The notes beneath the pieces are model-generated. The model saw only the letters and a list, made by a program, of their open reading frames with translations, searched no databases and was not told the origin of the DNA. Source: Streptomonospora nanhaiensis (GTDB lineage: Bacteria > Actinomycetota > Actinomycetes > Streptosporangiales > Streptosporangiaceae). From it: a stretch of DNA of 64,000 bases. Location: contig NZ_CP113264.1 of NCBI RefSeq assembly GCF_026642255.1, positions 6,696,001 through 6,760,000 of the forward strand. Reading direction: 5' to 3'. Positions 26,250 to 34,581 of this stretch are shown here, piece after piece; within the stretch, counting starts at the first letter, position 1, and the number at the start of each line of letters is the position of its first letter. Position numbers and translations under genes: made by a program.

Positions 26250-27428
26250 ATGATCGACCGCAGGCTTTTCCTCGGGGGCGCCACCCTGGCCGTGGGGGTC
26301 CCCCTCCTCGGCGGCTGCGCCCCGGCCCCGACCCAGGCGTCGCTCAGGTCGGACTCCTCCGCCCTGGCCAACCCGGGAGCGCTCCCGGTCAGCATCGTCA
26401 ACAACACCGGCCGGTTCGCCGACGGAGAGGTGCTCGTCTACGTCGTGGGCACCGACCTGACCACGAACCAGCACGTGTGGGTCGACGCCTCCGGAACGCC
26501 CCACCCCGTCAGCGAGGGCGACAACACCGACAACGGGTACACCGACTACTCGATCCCGCTCGACGCCCTCGCCGGCATGACGCTCCCCTACATGTCGGGG
26601 CGCATCTACCTCGCGCTCGGCGGCAAGCTCGGCATCCGCATCGTCATCGGGGGAGACGGAACGCCCGCGCTCCAGCTCCCCGCCGGCTGGGTGGAGAGCG
26701 ACCACGGCTTCGACGTGCTGCACGACTCGGTCGAGTTCACCCACAACGACGCCGGGATGTTCTGCAACACCAGCATGGTCGACCAGTTCAGCGTGCCCAT
26801 CGGCATCCGGCTGACGGGCGACGCCGACCAGACCACCGGCACGTTCGAGCCGGGCGGGCGGGCCGCCGTGTTCGAGACGCTCTCGGCGGACCCGGTCTTC
26901 TCGTCGCTGGTCTACGACGACCTGCGGGTGATCGCCCCCGGGCACGCCCTCGACCAGGGGCTGTTCCCCTCGGACTACTTCGACCCCTACATCGACCAGG
27001 TCTGGTCGCACTACGCGTCCACCGACCTGACGGTCACCACGAACGCCGGGACCTTCACCGGCCGTGTGCAGGGCGAGCAGCTGGTCTTCGACGGGGGCGT
27101 CGCGCCGATCTCCCGGCCCTCGACCAGGGACGTCCTCTTCTGCGACGGCAACCTGGCCGCCCCCAACGACGGGATCACCGGGCCCGTCGCCGCCATCCTG
27201 GGCGCGGCGTTCAACAGGGCGACCCTGCTGACCGCCGCGCAGCAGCCGACCGACGACCCGGCCGGCTTCTACCAGTCGGAGATCGCCAACCACTACGCCG
27301 CCGTCTTCCACGCGAACACCGTGGACGGCAAGGCCTACGGGTTCGCCTTCGACGACGTGGAGGACTTCGCGTCCTACATCCAGGACCACGGGCCCTCCGC
27401 GTTCGAGATCACCCTCACGGCGTTCTGA
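26250..27428 (+). CDS. GH64-family endo-beta-1,3-glucanase lipoprotein
   Basis: 392 residues. Family 64 glycosidases release laminaripentaose from beta-1,3-glucan, for example fungal cell walls. The signal peptide starts MIDRRLFLGG, Tat-like with RR, and ends in a lipobox LLGGC (Cys23), so the enzyme should be exported and lipid-anchored. The catalytic region VEFTHNDAGMFCNTSMVDQF has Glu162 and Asp178 separated by 16 residues, exactly the spacing of the catalytic Glu154/Asp170 pair in the characterised family member. Glucan-barrel motifs GFAFDDVEDFASYIQD follow. No carbohydrate-binding module is present. AAGGAG six bases before the ATG; operator-like palindrome upstream. Confidence 0.9.
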   Translation: MIDRRLFLGGATLAVGVPLLGGCAPAPTQASLRSDSSALANPGALPVSIVNNTGRFADGEVLVYVVGTDLTTNQHVWVDASGTPHPVSEGDNTDNGYTDYSIPLDALAGMTLPYMSGRIYLALGGKLGIRIVIGGDGTPALQLPAGWVESDHGFDVLHDSVEFTHNDAGMFCNTSMVDQFSVPIGIRLTGDADQTTGTFEPGGRAAVFETLSADPVFSSLVYDDLRVIAPGHALDQGLFPSDYFDPYIDQVWSHYASTDLTVTTNAGTFTGRVQGEQLVFDGGVAPISRPSTRDVLFCDGNLAAPNDGITGPVAAILGAAFNRATLLTAAQQPTDDPAGFYQSEIANHYAAVFHANTVDGKAYGFAFDDVEDFASYIQDHGPSAFEITLTAF

Positions 27429-27619
27429 CGCCGAGGCTCGCACCGCCCGCGCACGCGGGCGGCTCCCGGGCCGGGATCGGATCCGGGAAGCCGCCCGCGG
27501 CGGCCCCGTGCCCGGCCCGGGGGCGAGCCCTTCCGACGCCCGGCCCACCGGCCGTCGCCGGGGCCCGTTCCGCGTGTGGGGCGCGGGGCCGGGTCGCGGC
27601 GGCGCGGTGGGCCGGGACC

Positions 27620-27657
27620 GGGGACGCCCCCGTGCCGCCGGGCACGGGGGCGTCCCC
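27620..27657 (+). terminator. Strong hairpin downstream of the glucanase gene
   Basis: Perfect 17-bp stem with a four-base loop, the only clear structure in the 454-base gap 27429-27882. It lies 191 bases after the glucanase stop. No gene is seen in the rest of this gap; it is GC-rich and non-coding in character. Confidence 0.65.
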
Positions 27658-27882
27658 TTGCTCCGGACACGGCCCCGCGCCCGCTCCTTCCCCACCCGGT
27701 TCCGGAAACCGGATCCTGTGGGCACGGAACCCGGGGGCCGACCGCCACCGCGCCGGCCGGAGGGGGGATCGTGGACGGGCCCGGTGGCACGCCCGGGAAG
27801 TACGGGGCGGGGTGGGCGGGACGGCACCGTCCGAGAGCACCGGGAGGGTAGTGAGTGACCAACGGGATGGCGGGAGACGGCT

Positions 27883-28647
27883 GTGAGCAGAACAGTTCTG
27901 GTGACCGGCGGTACCAAGGGCATCGGGCTCGGCATCGCCAAGGGGTTCGCGGAGGCCGGGGACCGGGTGGTGATCATGGGCCGCGACGAGGCCAGGACCC
28001 GTGAGGCCGCCGAAGGCGTCCCGGGAGCGCGGTGGGCGGTCGGGGACGTGGCCAGGGCCGCCGACTGCGCCCGCGTGGTGGAGGAGGTCGTGGAGGCAAG
28101 CGGCGGCCTGGACGTGCTCTGCGCCAACGCCGGGATCTTCCCCTCCTCGCCGCTGGTGTCGATGGGCGAGGACGAGCTCGACCGGGTCCTCGACACCAAC
28201 GTCAAGGGCACCGTGCTGATGGTGCAGGCCGCGGTGGAGGCCCTGACGGCTTCCGGCCGGGGGCGGGTGGTGATCACGTCCTCCATCACGGGGCCGCTGA
28301 CCGGGTACGCGGGCTGGTCCCACTACGGGGCCACCAAGGCCGCCCAGCTGGGGTTCATGCGCAGCGCCGCCCTGGAGCTGGCGCCCCGCGGCATCACCGT
28401 CAACGCCGTGCTCCCCGGCAACGTGCGCACCGAGGGCCTGGACGACATGGGCCCGGACTACCTCGAGCGCATGCGCGCGGCCATCCCGGTCGGACGCGTC
28501 GGCGAGGTCGAGGACATCGCCGCGGCCTGCGTGTTCCTGGCGAGCGCCGGGGCCTCCTTCATCACCGGCCAGTCCCTCGTGGTGGACGGGGGCCAGGTGC
28601 TGCCCGAGGACGGCCAGGCCTTCGGCCGGGCCCTCGGCTCGGACTGA
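27883..28647 (+). CDS. SDR-family oxidoreductase (FabG-like)
   Basis: 254 residues, classical short-chain dehydrogenase. Cofactor motif TGGTKGIGLGIAKGFAEAG (residues 8-26), NAG at CANAGIF, catalytic Ser in ITSSITG, and Tyr/Lys in HYGATKAAQLG; ITVNAVLPGNV and the C-terminal GASFITGQSLVVDGG are typical of 3-ketoacyl-ACP reductase-like enzymes. It stands alone, so it is more likely a metabolic alcohol/ketone reductase than the fatty-acid synthase FabG. GTG at 27883 has GGGAG seven bases upstream. Its terminator is shared with the convergent TetR gene. Confidence 0.9.
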   Translation: MSRTVLVTGGTKGIGLGIAKGFAEAGDRVVIMGRDEARTREAAEGVPGARWAVGDVARAADCARVVEEVVEASGGLDVLCANAGIFPSSPLVSMGEDELDRVLDTNVKGTVLMVQAAVEALTASGRGRVVITSSITGPLTGYAGWSHYGATKAAQLGFMRSAALELAPRGITVNAVLPGNVRTEGLDDMGPDYLERMRAAIPVGRVGEVEDIAAACVFLASAGASFITGQSLVVDGGQVLPEDGQAFGRALGSD

Positions 28648-28669
28648 CGCCACACGCCCCGAACCGGGG

Positions 28670-28702
28670 GACCGCGGCCGGGCCTCGCGCCCGGCCGCGG
28701 TC
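28670..28702. terminator. Bidirectional terminator between SDR and TetR genes
   Basis: Perfect 13-bp stem with a seven-base loop between two convergent stop codons. Confidence 0.7.
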
Positions 28703-28755
28703 ACGCCCCTGATCGGCCCCTGCCCCTGGACGCGGTTCCGGAGCGTGCGAACCGC

Positions 28756-29508
28756 CTAGGAACGCGCCGTGCGGCGAGCGGCGATGAGCGCCTCCACGCC
28801 GTCGAGGAGCAGGCCGAGCCCGAAGCCGAAGTCGCCGTCGTCGATCCACTCGTCACCGTCGCCGAAGGCGTCCTCCCCGACGGCCGCCGCCAGCGCGGGG
28901 TAGGTCTCGGGATCGAGGACCTCGGTGAGGATCGCGCCGTACTCCGCCAGTCCGGCGGCCTCTTCCTCCCCCGGCGGCTCCGGCCCGCCCGCGCCCAGCG
29001 CCAGGCCCGCGTGGCTGACGGCGTAGCCCGTGAGGGTGCTGACGACGTTCATCCTCTCCCCCGCGCCCAGCCCCGTGCCGTCCAGCGCGGCCAGTCCCCG
29101 GTCGAGCCAGAGCAGGGACCTCGGCCCCATGGGCGGGGCGAAGCGCGTGATGTGCAGCAGCCACGGCCGGTCGAGCAGGAAGTCCCGGTGGGCGCGGGTC
29201 CAGACCGTGAGGTGGTCCCGCCAGCCCGTCCCCTCCGGTTCCGGGGGGTCGGGCGCCGCCGCGTCGGCCATGGCGACCAGCAGCTCCTCCTTGCTGCCCA
29301 CGTAGCGGTACAGCGACATCGTCGCCACGCCCATGCTGCGGGCGACGCTGCTCATCCGCACCCCGGCCAGCCCCTCGGCGTCGGCGATCCCGATCGCCGC
29401 GGCCGTGATGCCCTCCAGGCTCAGGCTCGGGCGCGGCCCGTGGCGGGACACGGGGTCGCGTCCCCACATCCGCGCCACCACAGGGGGCAGTGCCGGTCCC
29501 TCCGCCAT
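28756..29508 (-). CDS. TetR-family regulator with TetR-type C-terminal domain
   Basis: 250 residues. The DNA-binding domain is slightly inset (residues ~30-75: ITAAAIGIADAEGLAGVRMS, then ARSMGVATMSLYRYVGSKEE). The C-terminal domain has the TetR_C pattern seen in repressors of drug exporters and membrane proteins, with an acidic FGDGDEWIDDGDFGFGLGLL segment. It is divergent from a DUF418 membrane protein gene, and the 138-bp gap contains a strong near-palindrome, so it very probably represses itself and that gene. Confidence 0.92.
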   Translation of the reverse strand: MAEGPALPPVVARMWGRDPVSRHGPRPSLSLEGITAAAIGIADAEGLAGVRMSSVARSMGVATMSLYRYVGSKEELLVAMADAAAPDPPEPEGTGWRDHLTVWTRAHRDFLLDRPWLLHITRFAPPMGPRSLLWLDRGLAALDGTGLGAGERMNVVSTLTGYAVSHAGLALGAGGPEPPGEEEAAGLAEYGAILTEVLDPETYPALAAAVGEDAFGDGDEWIDDGDFGFGLGLLLDGVEALIAARRTARS

Positions 29509-29587
29509 GGCGTCTCCGTTCTCTCCCCCGGTCCGCCGCCCGCAGGGCGATCGGCGTCCCGGTCTTGCCCCGAGGATAGAACGATGT

Positions 29588-29608
29588 ACTCTGTACGTCG
29601 TACAGTGT
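29588..29608. promoter_or_regulatory. TetR operator in the divergent promoter region
   Basis: CTGTACG-T-CGTACAG (29591-29605) is perfectly symmetric and extends to 10-base arms with one mismatched pair (29588-29608). It sits 80 bases from the TetR start and 39 bases from the DUF418 start, within an AT-rich segment that also includes TATTAA at about 29608-29613, a possible -10. Confidence 0.6.
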
Positions 29609-29646
29609 ATTAAGTACTCAATTCAACGCCCCCTGGAGCCCCCTCG

Positions 29647-30900
29647 ATGACCGACACCCGCGCCACGCCGACCCCCTCCCCCGCCCCGCCCCCGTCCCGG
29701 GGGCCGACGAAGGACTCCGAACGCGCGCTCGCCCCCGACCTCGCACGCGGCGCCATGCTCCTGCTCATCGCGCTGGCCCACGCGACCGGCCTCTTCTTCG
29801 TCTCCGCACACGGCGCCGGTCAGGCGACGGGGGTCGCCGAACGTGCCTTCGAGATCGCCATGTCCACGCTGGTGGACGCACGCGCGATCCCGATGTTCGC
29901 GATCATGTTCGGCTACGGGCTGGTCCAGGTCGCGCGACGGCAGGACGCCGCCACCGGCTCCCCCCGGGCGACGCGCGCGATTCTGCTGCGCCGCAACGGC
30001 TGGCTGGTCGCCTTCGGGCTGGTGCACGGGACACTGCTCTTCTCCGGCGAGATCCTCGGGGCGTACGGCGTGCTGGGCCTGCTGTTCACACTCGTGCTGC
30101 TGCGCCGCAGCGACCGCGTGTACCGCGCCCTCCGGTGGATCGGGGGCGTGCTGCTGGTGTACGTCGTGGGCCTCGGCGGCCTGGTCGCCTGGGCCGTCGC
30201 CAACGGTTCCGGGGAACCGGCGCCGGTACCGGTCCCGGAGGAGGCGTCCTCCCTGGACGCCGTGACCTACGCGGCCTCCGTCCTCGCACGGCTGAACGAG
30301 TGGCCGGTGCACACCGGGCTCATCGTGGCCGGGTACCTGCTGCCGGTCTGGTTCGGCGCGTGGGCGGCCCGGAACCGCGTGCTGGAGGCTCCCGGGGACC
30401 ACCGCCGGACATTGTGGACGGGCGTCGTCGGCGGTTTCGCCGTCGGTGTCGCGGGCGGGCTGCCTATGGGCCTGGCCAACGCGGGTGTGCTGCACGCCGA
30501 CGCGTTCGCCGCGACGTGGGTCCAGCTGCTGCACCAGGTGTCCGGGGTGTTCGGCGGCATCGGCTACGTCTCGCTGTTCGGGCTGCTCTCCCTGGCGCTG
30601 TCGAGGGCGGGGAGGCCCCGTGGGAACAGCGCCGTCGTCGGCGCGCTGGCCGCGCTCGGCCAGCGCTCGCTGAGCGGCTACCTGTTCCAGTCGGTCGTGT
30701 GGGTGGTCCTGGCGTCGCCGTACACGTTGGCGCTCGGCGCCCGGTTCGAGGAGCCGACCCTCTTCGCCGTCGGGTGCGCGGTGGTGGTCTGGCTCGTCAG
30801 CGTCGTCGGCGCCGACCTGATGCGGCGCCGCTCCCTGCGCGGCCCGGCCGAGGTCCTGCTCCGGAGGCTCACCTACGGCCGCTCGCGGAAGACCGCCTGA
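29647..30900 (+). CDS. DUF418 polytopic membrane protein
   Basis: 417 residues with about ten transmembrane helices. The family start APDLARGAMLLLIALAHATG and the C-terminal DUF418 block LAALGQRSLSGYLFQSVVWV, then RRLTYGRSRKTA are clear. DUF418 proteins (YeiB-like) are related to acyltransferase-3 membrane enzymes; their substrate is unknown. ATG at 29647; the gene is divergent from the TetR gene, with an operator between them. A second DUF418 gene lies at 40.5-42.0 kb. Confidence 0.9.
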   Translation: MTDTRATPTPSPAPPPSRGPTKDSERALAPDLARGAMLLLIALAHATGLFFVSAHGAGQATGVAERAFEIAMSTLVDARAIPMFAIMFGYGLVQVARRQDAATGSPRATRAILLRRNGWLVAFGLVHGTLLFSGEILGAYGVLGLLFTLVLLRRSDRVYRALRWIGGVLLVYVVGLGGLVAWAVANGSGEPAPVPVPEEASSLDAVTYAASVLARLNEWPVHTGLIVAGYLLPVWFGAWAARNRVLEAPGDHRRTLWTGVVGGFAVGVAGGLPMGLANAGVLHADAFAATWVQLLHQVSGVFGGIGYVSLFGLLSLALSRAGRPRGNSAVVGALAALGQRSLSGYLFQSVVWVVLASPYTLALGARFEEPTLFAVGCAVVVWLVSVVGADLMRRRSLRGPAEVLLRRLTYGRSRKTA

Positions 30901-31052
30901 GCCCTTCCGCCGAGTTCCCGCAGCCTGCCTGCCGACCCGACGCAGTGAGGGCTGGGGACCCGTGAGGAGGAGGCGACCCCGACCGGCCCCGACCCGTCCG
31001 AGGGGCGTGCCGGCCGCACCGGGCGGGAACCGCGGCCGGTGCGACCCAAGAG

Positions 31053-31151
31053 CCCCCTCCCCCGATGATCTAGAGGCCCCACCCCCGATGATCTTGTACT
31101 TATAGACGTTCTCGACGCCCAACCTCGCTATAAGTACAAGATCATCGGGGG
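31053..31151. repeat. Long perfect inverted repeat with a partial third copy
   Basis: Two perfect 24-base arms (31082-31105 and 31128-31151) flank a 22-base loop. They are AT-rich inside (CTTGTACTTATAG) and C/G-capped at the outer ends. A shortened copy of the outer end (CCCCCGATGATCT) precedes at about 31059-31071 in the same orientation as the left arm. It lies between the DUF418 stop and a separate terminator hairpin. It may be a small palindromic mobile repeat or a strong RNA hairpin. Confidence 0.8.
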
Positions 31152-31188
31152 GAGGGGGCGGGGGCGGGCCCCTGCTCTGAGCTGCGCA

Positions 31189-31229
31189 ACCGCCCTGTCC
31201 GGGAGTGGCTGATCCCCGGACAGGGCGGT
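31189..31229 (+). terminator. Hairpin terminator 3' of the palindromic repeat
   Basis: Perfect 15-bp stem with an 11-base loop. It lies 289 bases after the DUF418 stop; the palindromic repeat lies between, as if inserted before the original terminator. Confidence 0.6.
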
Positions 31230-31310
31230 CACGGCGGGCCCCGTCACCACGCACCCCGGTGCCGCAGCAAACCTGCTCCCCACCCCGGTCCGGGTCCCGA
31301 CCGGCGCCCC

Positions 31311-31340
31311 TTGACCTCAACTTAAGTTGAAGTTCAAGAA
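31311..31340 (+). promoter_or_regulatory. MerR-type promoter of the MFS gene
   Basis: TTGACC (-35, 31311-31316) is separated by an overlong 18-base spacer from CAAGAA (31335-31340), and the spacer holds the perfect 14-bp palindrome TCAACTTAAGTTGA (31317-31330). A palindrome within an overlong spacer is the hallmark of MerR/SoxR-family activated promoters. No merR gene is adjacent. Confidence 0.55.
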
Positions 31341-31375
31341 TGTCGACCACGTCCACCGACACAGAGGAGAAAGAC

Positions 31376-32887
31376 GTGCGTACGACAAGTGATCCGCCCC
31401 AGGGGGCGACCCGACCCGGAGTGCTGTTGGCCGTCGTCATGACGGGTGTGCTGGTCGTGGCCATGTCGATCTCCGGAACGGCGGTGGCCGTCCCGAGCAT
31501 CGGCTCGGACCTGGGGGCCTCCGGCGCTCCGCTCCACTGGGTGGTGGCCGGGTACAACCTCACCTTCGCCGCGTTCACCCTCGTCTGCGGCTCCCTCGCC
31601 GACCTGTTCGGAAGGCGGCTGCTGTTCGCCGCCGGGGCGATCGTCTTCGCGGCGGGCAACGCGGTCGGCGCCCTGGTCGGTGACGTCCTCGTCCTCGACG
31701 CCGCCCGCCTGGCCGCCGGTGTCGGCGGTGCCGCGATCATGGCCAGCGGCGGAGCGCTGCTGGCGACCTTCTTCGAGGGGGCCGCGCGAACCCGTGCCTT
31801 CGCGGCCATGGGCACCATGGCCGGGGTCGGCATCGCCGTCGGCCCGACCCTGTCGGGGCTGCTGGTTGGGGCCGTGGGCTGGCGGGCGGCGTTCCTCGTC
31901 TACGCCGCGGTCGGCCTGCTCATCCTGGTCGGCTCGCTGTTCATCACCGAGTCGCGCGCCTCCGACCGGCCGCGCGTCGACTGGGCCGGGGCGACGACCT
32001 TCATCGCCGGTCTGGCCCTGGTGATGTTCGCGGTCATCGAGGCGCCGGAGGCGGGCTGGACGAGCCCGGAGGCGCTCGGCGCCCTGGGCGCCGGGGCGGT
32101 GCTGCTCGTGCTCTTCCTCCTCATCGAACGCCGGGTGGCACAACCGGTGCTCGACCTGGCCCTGGTGCGCAACGGCCCGTTCATGGCGTGGTGCCTGGCC
32201 ACGCTGACCACGTCGGTCGGGTTCCTCGGCGTGCTGGTCTTCCTGCCGACCTACCTCCAAGGGGTCCAGGGGGTGGGCGCCCAGACCGCCGGCCTGATGA
32301 TGCTCATGCTCACGGCACCGGTCCTGGTGACCCCGCTCCTGGGCGGGTGGCTCATCACCAGGGGCGTTCCGCCCCGGGGGCTGATCATCCTCGCTCTGCT
32401 GTTCGTCGCCGGGGGGAACGGCCTGCTCACCGTCCTCCATCCGCAGGTCGGCCCACTGGCGCTGGCCCTGCCCTTGGCCCTGATAGGCACCGGCATGGGC
32501 CTGTCGTTCGGCATCACCGACGGCCAGGCGATGACTCTGGTCCCCTCCGCCAAGGCGGGTATGGCGGCGGGCTTCCTCAACACTCTGCGCGGCGGCGCCG
32601 AGGCCCTGGTCATCGCCGTCTTCGGGGCCGTGCTGACCAGCGTCGTCGCCGCCCGCACCGGATCGGTCGAGGTCGCCGCACGTGCGACCGCCGGTGACCT
32701 GACGGGCCCCGGGTCCGGGGCACTGGCCGAACACCTCACGGCGGCCTGGGACATCGCCTCCTGGGGTGTCGCGGCTCTGTCGCTGGCCGCCACAGCCGGT
32801 GTGGCCGTGCTGCTGGCCCGGCGTCGGAAGGCTCCTGGAGGGGAGCGGGACGCCGCCGGGAGGGAGGGCGACGTGGTTCCCGGGTAG
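31376..32887 (+). CDS. MFS transporter, DHA2 (14-helix) drug exporter family
   Basis: 503 residues with about 14 transmembrane helices. Motif A GSLADLFGRRLL (after helix 2), motif C region GIAVGPTLSGLLVGAVGWRA (helix 5) and the DHA2-specific layout place it with proton-driven drug/toxin exporters such as EmrB/QacA. GTG at 31376 has AGGAG six bases upstream; the ATG at 31340 lies inside the promoter and is rejected. Regulation by an unlinked MerR protein is inferred from the promoter. Convergent with the DUF397 gene. Confidence 0.92.
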   Translation: MRTTSDPPQGATRPGVLLAVVMTGVLVVAMSISGTAVAVPSIGSDLGASGAPLHWVVAGYNLTFAAFTLVCGSLADLFGRRLLFAAGAIVFAAGNAVGALVGDVLVLDAARLAAGVGGAAIMASGGALLATFFEGAARTRAFAAMGTMAGVGIAVGPTLSGLLVGAVGWRAAFLVYAAVGLLILVGSLFITESRASDRPRVDWAGATTFIAGLALVMFAVIEAPEAGWTSPEALGALGAGAVLLVLFLLIERRVAQPVLDLALVRNGPFMAWCLATLTTSVGFLGVLVFLPTYLQGVQGVGAQTAGLMMLMLTAPVLVTPLLGGWLITRGVPPRGLIILALLFVAGGNGLLTVLHPQVGPLALALPLALIGTGMGLSFGITDGQAMTLVPSAKAGMAAGFLNTLRGGAEALVIAVFGAVLTSVVAARTGSVEVAARATAGDLTGPGSGALAEHLTAAWDIASWGVAALSLAATAGVAVLLARRRKAPGGERDAAGREGDVVPG

Positions 32888-32905
32888 GCCCGGAGACGGC
32901 GAAAG

Positions 32906-32925
32906 ACACTCGGCGACGCGAGTGT
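32906..32925. terminator. Weak hairpin between MFS and DUF397 genes
   Basis: 7-bp stem (ACACTCG/CGAGTGT) with a six-base loop in the 66-base convergent gap. Confidence 0.4.
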
Positions 32926-32953
32926 TGCGCGGGGCCTGGTCGGCGTCTCGGGC

Positions 32954-33151
32954 CTACCCGTGGCGGACGGCGCCGAGGAGCGCTCCCCACTCACGGCCGG
33001 ACAGGAGGAAGTGCCCGTCCGCAGGGTTCTGGGAGTCGCGGACTACGGCGGTCCCCTCCCCTACGTCAGCGAATTCCACGCAGTTCTCGGTGCGCGCGCC
33101 GGAGTAGCTGGACTTGCGGAACATCAGGTGGGGAGTGCTGGCGGCCATCAT
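32954..33151 (-). CDS. DUF397 family small protein (distal copy)
   Basis: 65 residues. The DUF397 signature is present: FRKSSYSGARTENCVEFADV, VVRDSQNPADGHFLLSGREW. These small proteins pair with WhiJ-type XRE regulators in actinomycetes and are thought to bind or modulate them. ATG at 33151 (ATGATG) is preceded by GGAGG with ideal spacing. It is 372 bases downstream of the XRE-linked copy at 33524 and is probably a separate unit. Confidence 0.88.
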   Translation of the reverse strand: MMAASTPHLMFRKSSYSGARTENCVEFADVGEGTAVVRDSQNPADGHFLLSGREWGALLGAVRHG

Positions 33152-33480
33152 CGGTGTCCTCCAGTCAATCGAGGCTGCTCGGTGGCCTCTACTCGGCAGA
33201 GTACGGCGGGAGAACGTCGGAAACCAGGCACCTACTGGTGCCCTTCCTGTCACCAGGCGGCCGAGGCACGTCCTTCCACAGCCCCTGGAGCAAAACCAGG
33301 TTCCTCGCCCGCCACCGGGACGTAGGACGGCCCCGGCTTCTACCGAGGCCGTTGATCGTCCAGACTTCAGAACTGGTCGGAACCGGTCACCTGCCCGATC
33401 GGGAACGAGTGGCGGGGACAGCAAGGCGTACTTTCCGGGCATGAGTCCACCGGGGTAGGGTGGTCCGTGGATGAATGCGT
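33152..33480. other. AT-richer intergenic region, no gene seen
   Basis: 329 bases between the two DUF397 genes with visibly lower GC than flanking genes. It contains a short inverted repeat GGCACC-tact-GGTGCC (33228-33243) and, near its right end, GTGGATGAATGCGT (about 33466-33479), which nearly repeats the first codons of the DUF397 gene at 33706-33719. This may be a remnant of a recombination event. Confidence 0.4.
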
Positions 33481-33513
33481 AGAAGGCCCCGACCGCGACG
33501 GTCGGGGCCTTCT
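33481..33513 (-). terminator. Terminator of the XRE-DUF397 operon
   Basis: Perfect 15-bp stem with a three-base loop, 11 bases downstream of the DUF397 stop on the minus strand. Confidence 0.75.
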
Positions 33514-33523
33514 TGCGTCGCGT

Positions 33524-33718
33524 CTACGCCTGGTCGCGGCGGGCGACGGCGAGCAGGGCCTGCCACGCATGTGTGTCGGCGATCGTCAGATGGCCCAGGT
33601 GGCGGTTCTGAGTGTCACGGACGGCTGCGCCGGCCTCCAGGTCGGCGACCTCGACACAGTCACGGGCGGTGCTGCTGTAGCTGGACTTGCGGAAGGTCAG
33701 TTCGGTGGATGAATGCAT
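33524..33718 (-). CDS. DUF397 family small protein (XRE-linked copy)
   Basis: 64 residues with the DUF397 core LTFRKSSYSSTARDCVEVAD and AVRDTQNRHLGHLTI. Only 11 bases separate it from the stop of the XRE/DUF5753 gene upstream, so the two form an operon. This is the conserved regulator plus DUF397 pair of actinomycetes, of which WhiJ and its neighbour in Streptomyces are the described case. It differs from the distal copy, so the two are paralogues. Confidence 0.9.
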   Translation of the reverse strand: MHSSTELTFRKSSYSSTARDCVEVADLEAGAAVRDTQNRHLGHLTIADTHAWQALLAVARRDQA

Positions 33719-33729
33719 GGTGTGACTTC

Positions 33730-34581
33730 CTAGTCGGTGATCATCTTCTTCATCATGCGGAGAGAGTCTGCCTGGGACAGAGCGGTCACCTGGAGGTGGC
33801 CGAAGACCACCCGGTACTCATCGACCTCTTCGTGCTCCTCCAAGAACAGGCCATCGGTGCGGGACTCCAGGAACACCAGTGGTCCGTCGAGGTCGTCCTG
33901 GAAGTCGAGCAGGACGAACGGACCGCTGATACCAGGATGAAGTCCAGCGGTGAACGGAAGCACCTGGATTGTGACGTGGTTGTCCGGGTCTTCCGAGAGG
34001 TCGATGAGCCGATGAAGCTGGCTGCTGGCGACCTTCCCCTCTGGCAGACGGCGAAGTACCGATTCATCGACCACGGCCCAGACGGTCGGTGGCTGGTCGC
34101 CGGTCAAGACCTCCTGCCGAGCCATGCGGGCTTCGACGATTCGATCTACCTCGGCGGCCGGTCTGGCAAGAGACGCGCGAGCGCTGGCTGCGGCGTACTC
34201 CTCTGTTTGGAGTAGGCCAGGCACCACCACGGGCTGCCAAGTGGAGACCACGGACGCCTCGGACTCGAAGCCGACCAGACTGTCCGTGCCGAACACGTCC
34301 TTGAACTTGGTCCACCAGCCGCGTTCTCTCGACTGTCTGGCCAGGTTCAGGATCGCTTCGCGCTCGGCGTTCTCGGCCACCTCGTAGTAGTCGAGCAGCT
34401 GGCGGATGTTGCCCAGGTCGGGGCGGATCCACTTGTTGCCCTCCATGTGCGCAAGGCGACCGCGCGACCATTCCAGATCGTCGGTGACGACCTCCAGGGT
34501 CTTGCCCTGCTCATGCCGAAGGTGGCGCAGCACTGCGGACAGGCGCCGACGGCGCACGGTGGGGCTGATTCTCCTGGTCAT
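33730..34581 (-). CDS. XRE-family regulator with DUF5753 domain (WhiJ-like)
   Basis: 283 residues, the standard length. The N-terminal helix-turn-helix (residues ~10-70: LRHLRHEQGKTLEVVTDDLE, then WSRGRLAHMEGNKWIRPDLG) is followed by the DUF5753 domain (WQPVVVPGLLQTEEYAAASA, LTGDQPPTVWAVVDESVL, VTIQVLPFTAGLHPGISGPF). ATG at 34581 with GGGGAGAGG upstream; the ATG further upstream is in the promoter region. GC content is near 62%, clearly below the ~74% of neighbours, suggesting acquisition. Its partner DUF397 gene follows directly. Related systems influence development and antibiotic production. Confidence 0.93.
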   Translation of the reverse strand: MTRRISPTVRRRRLSAVLRHLRHEQGKTLEVVTDDLEWSRGRLAHMEGNKWIRPDLGNIRQLLDYYEVAENAEREAILNLARQSRERGWWTKFKDVFGTDSLVGFESEASVVSTWQPVVVPGLLQTEEYAAASARASLARPAAEVDRIVEARMARQEVLTGDQPPTVWAVVDESVLRRLPEGKVASSQLHRLIDLSEDPDNHVTIQVLPFTAGLHPGISGPFVLLDFQDDLDGPLVFLESRTDGLFLEEHEEVDEYRVVFGHLQVTALSQADSLRMMKKMITD

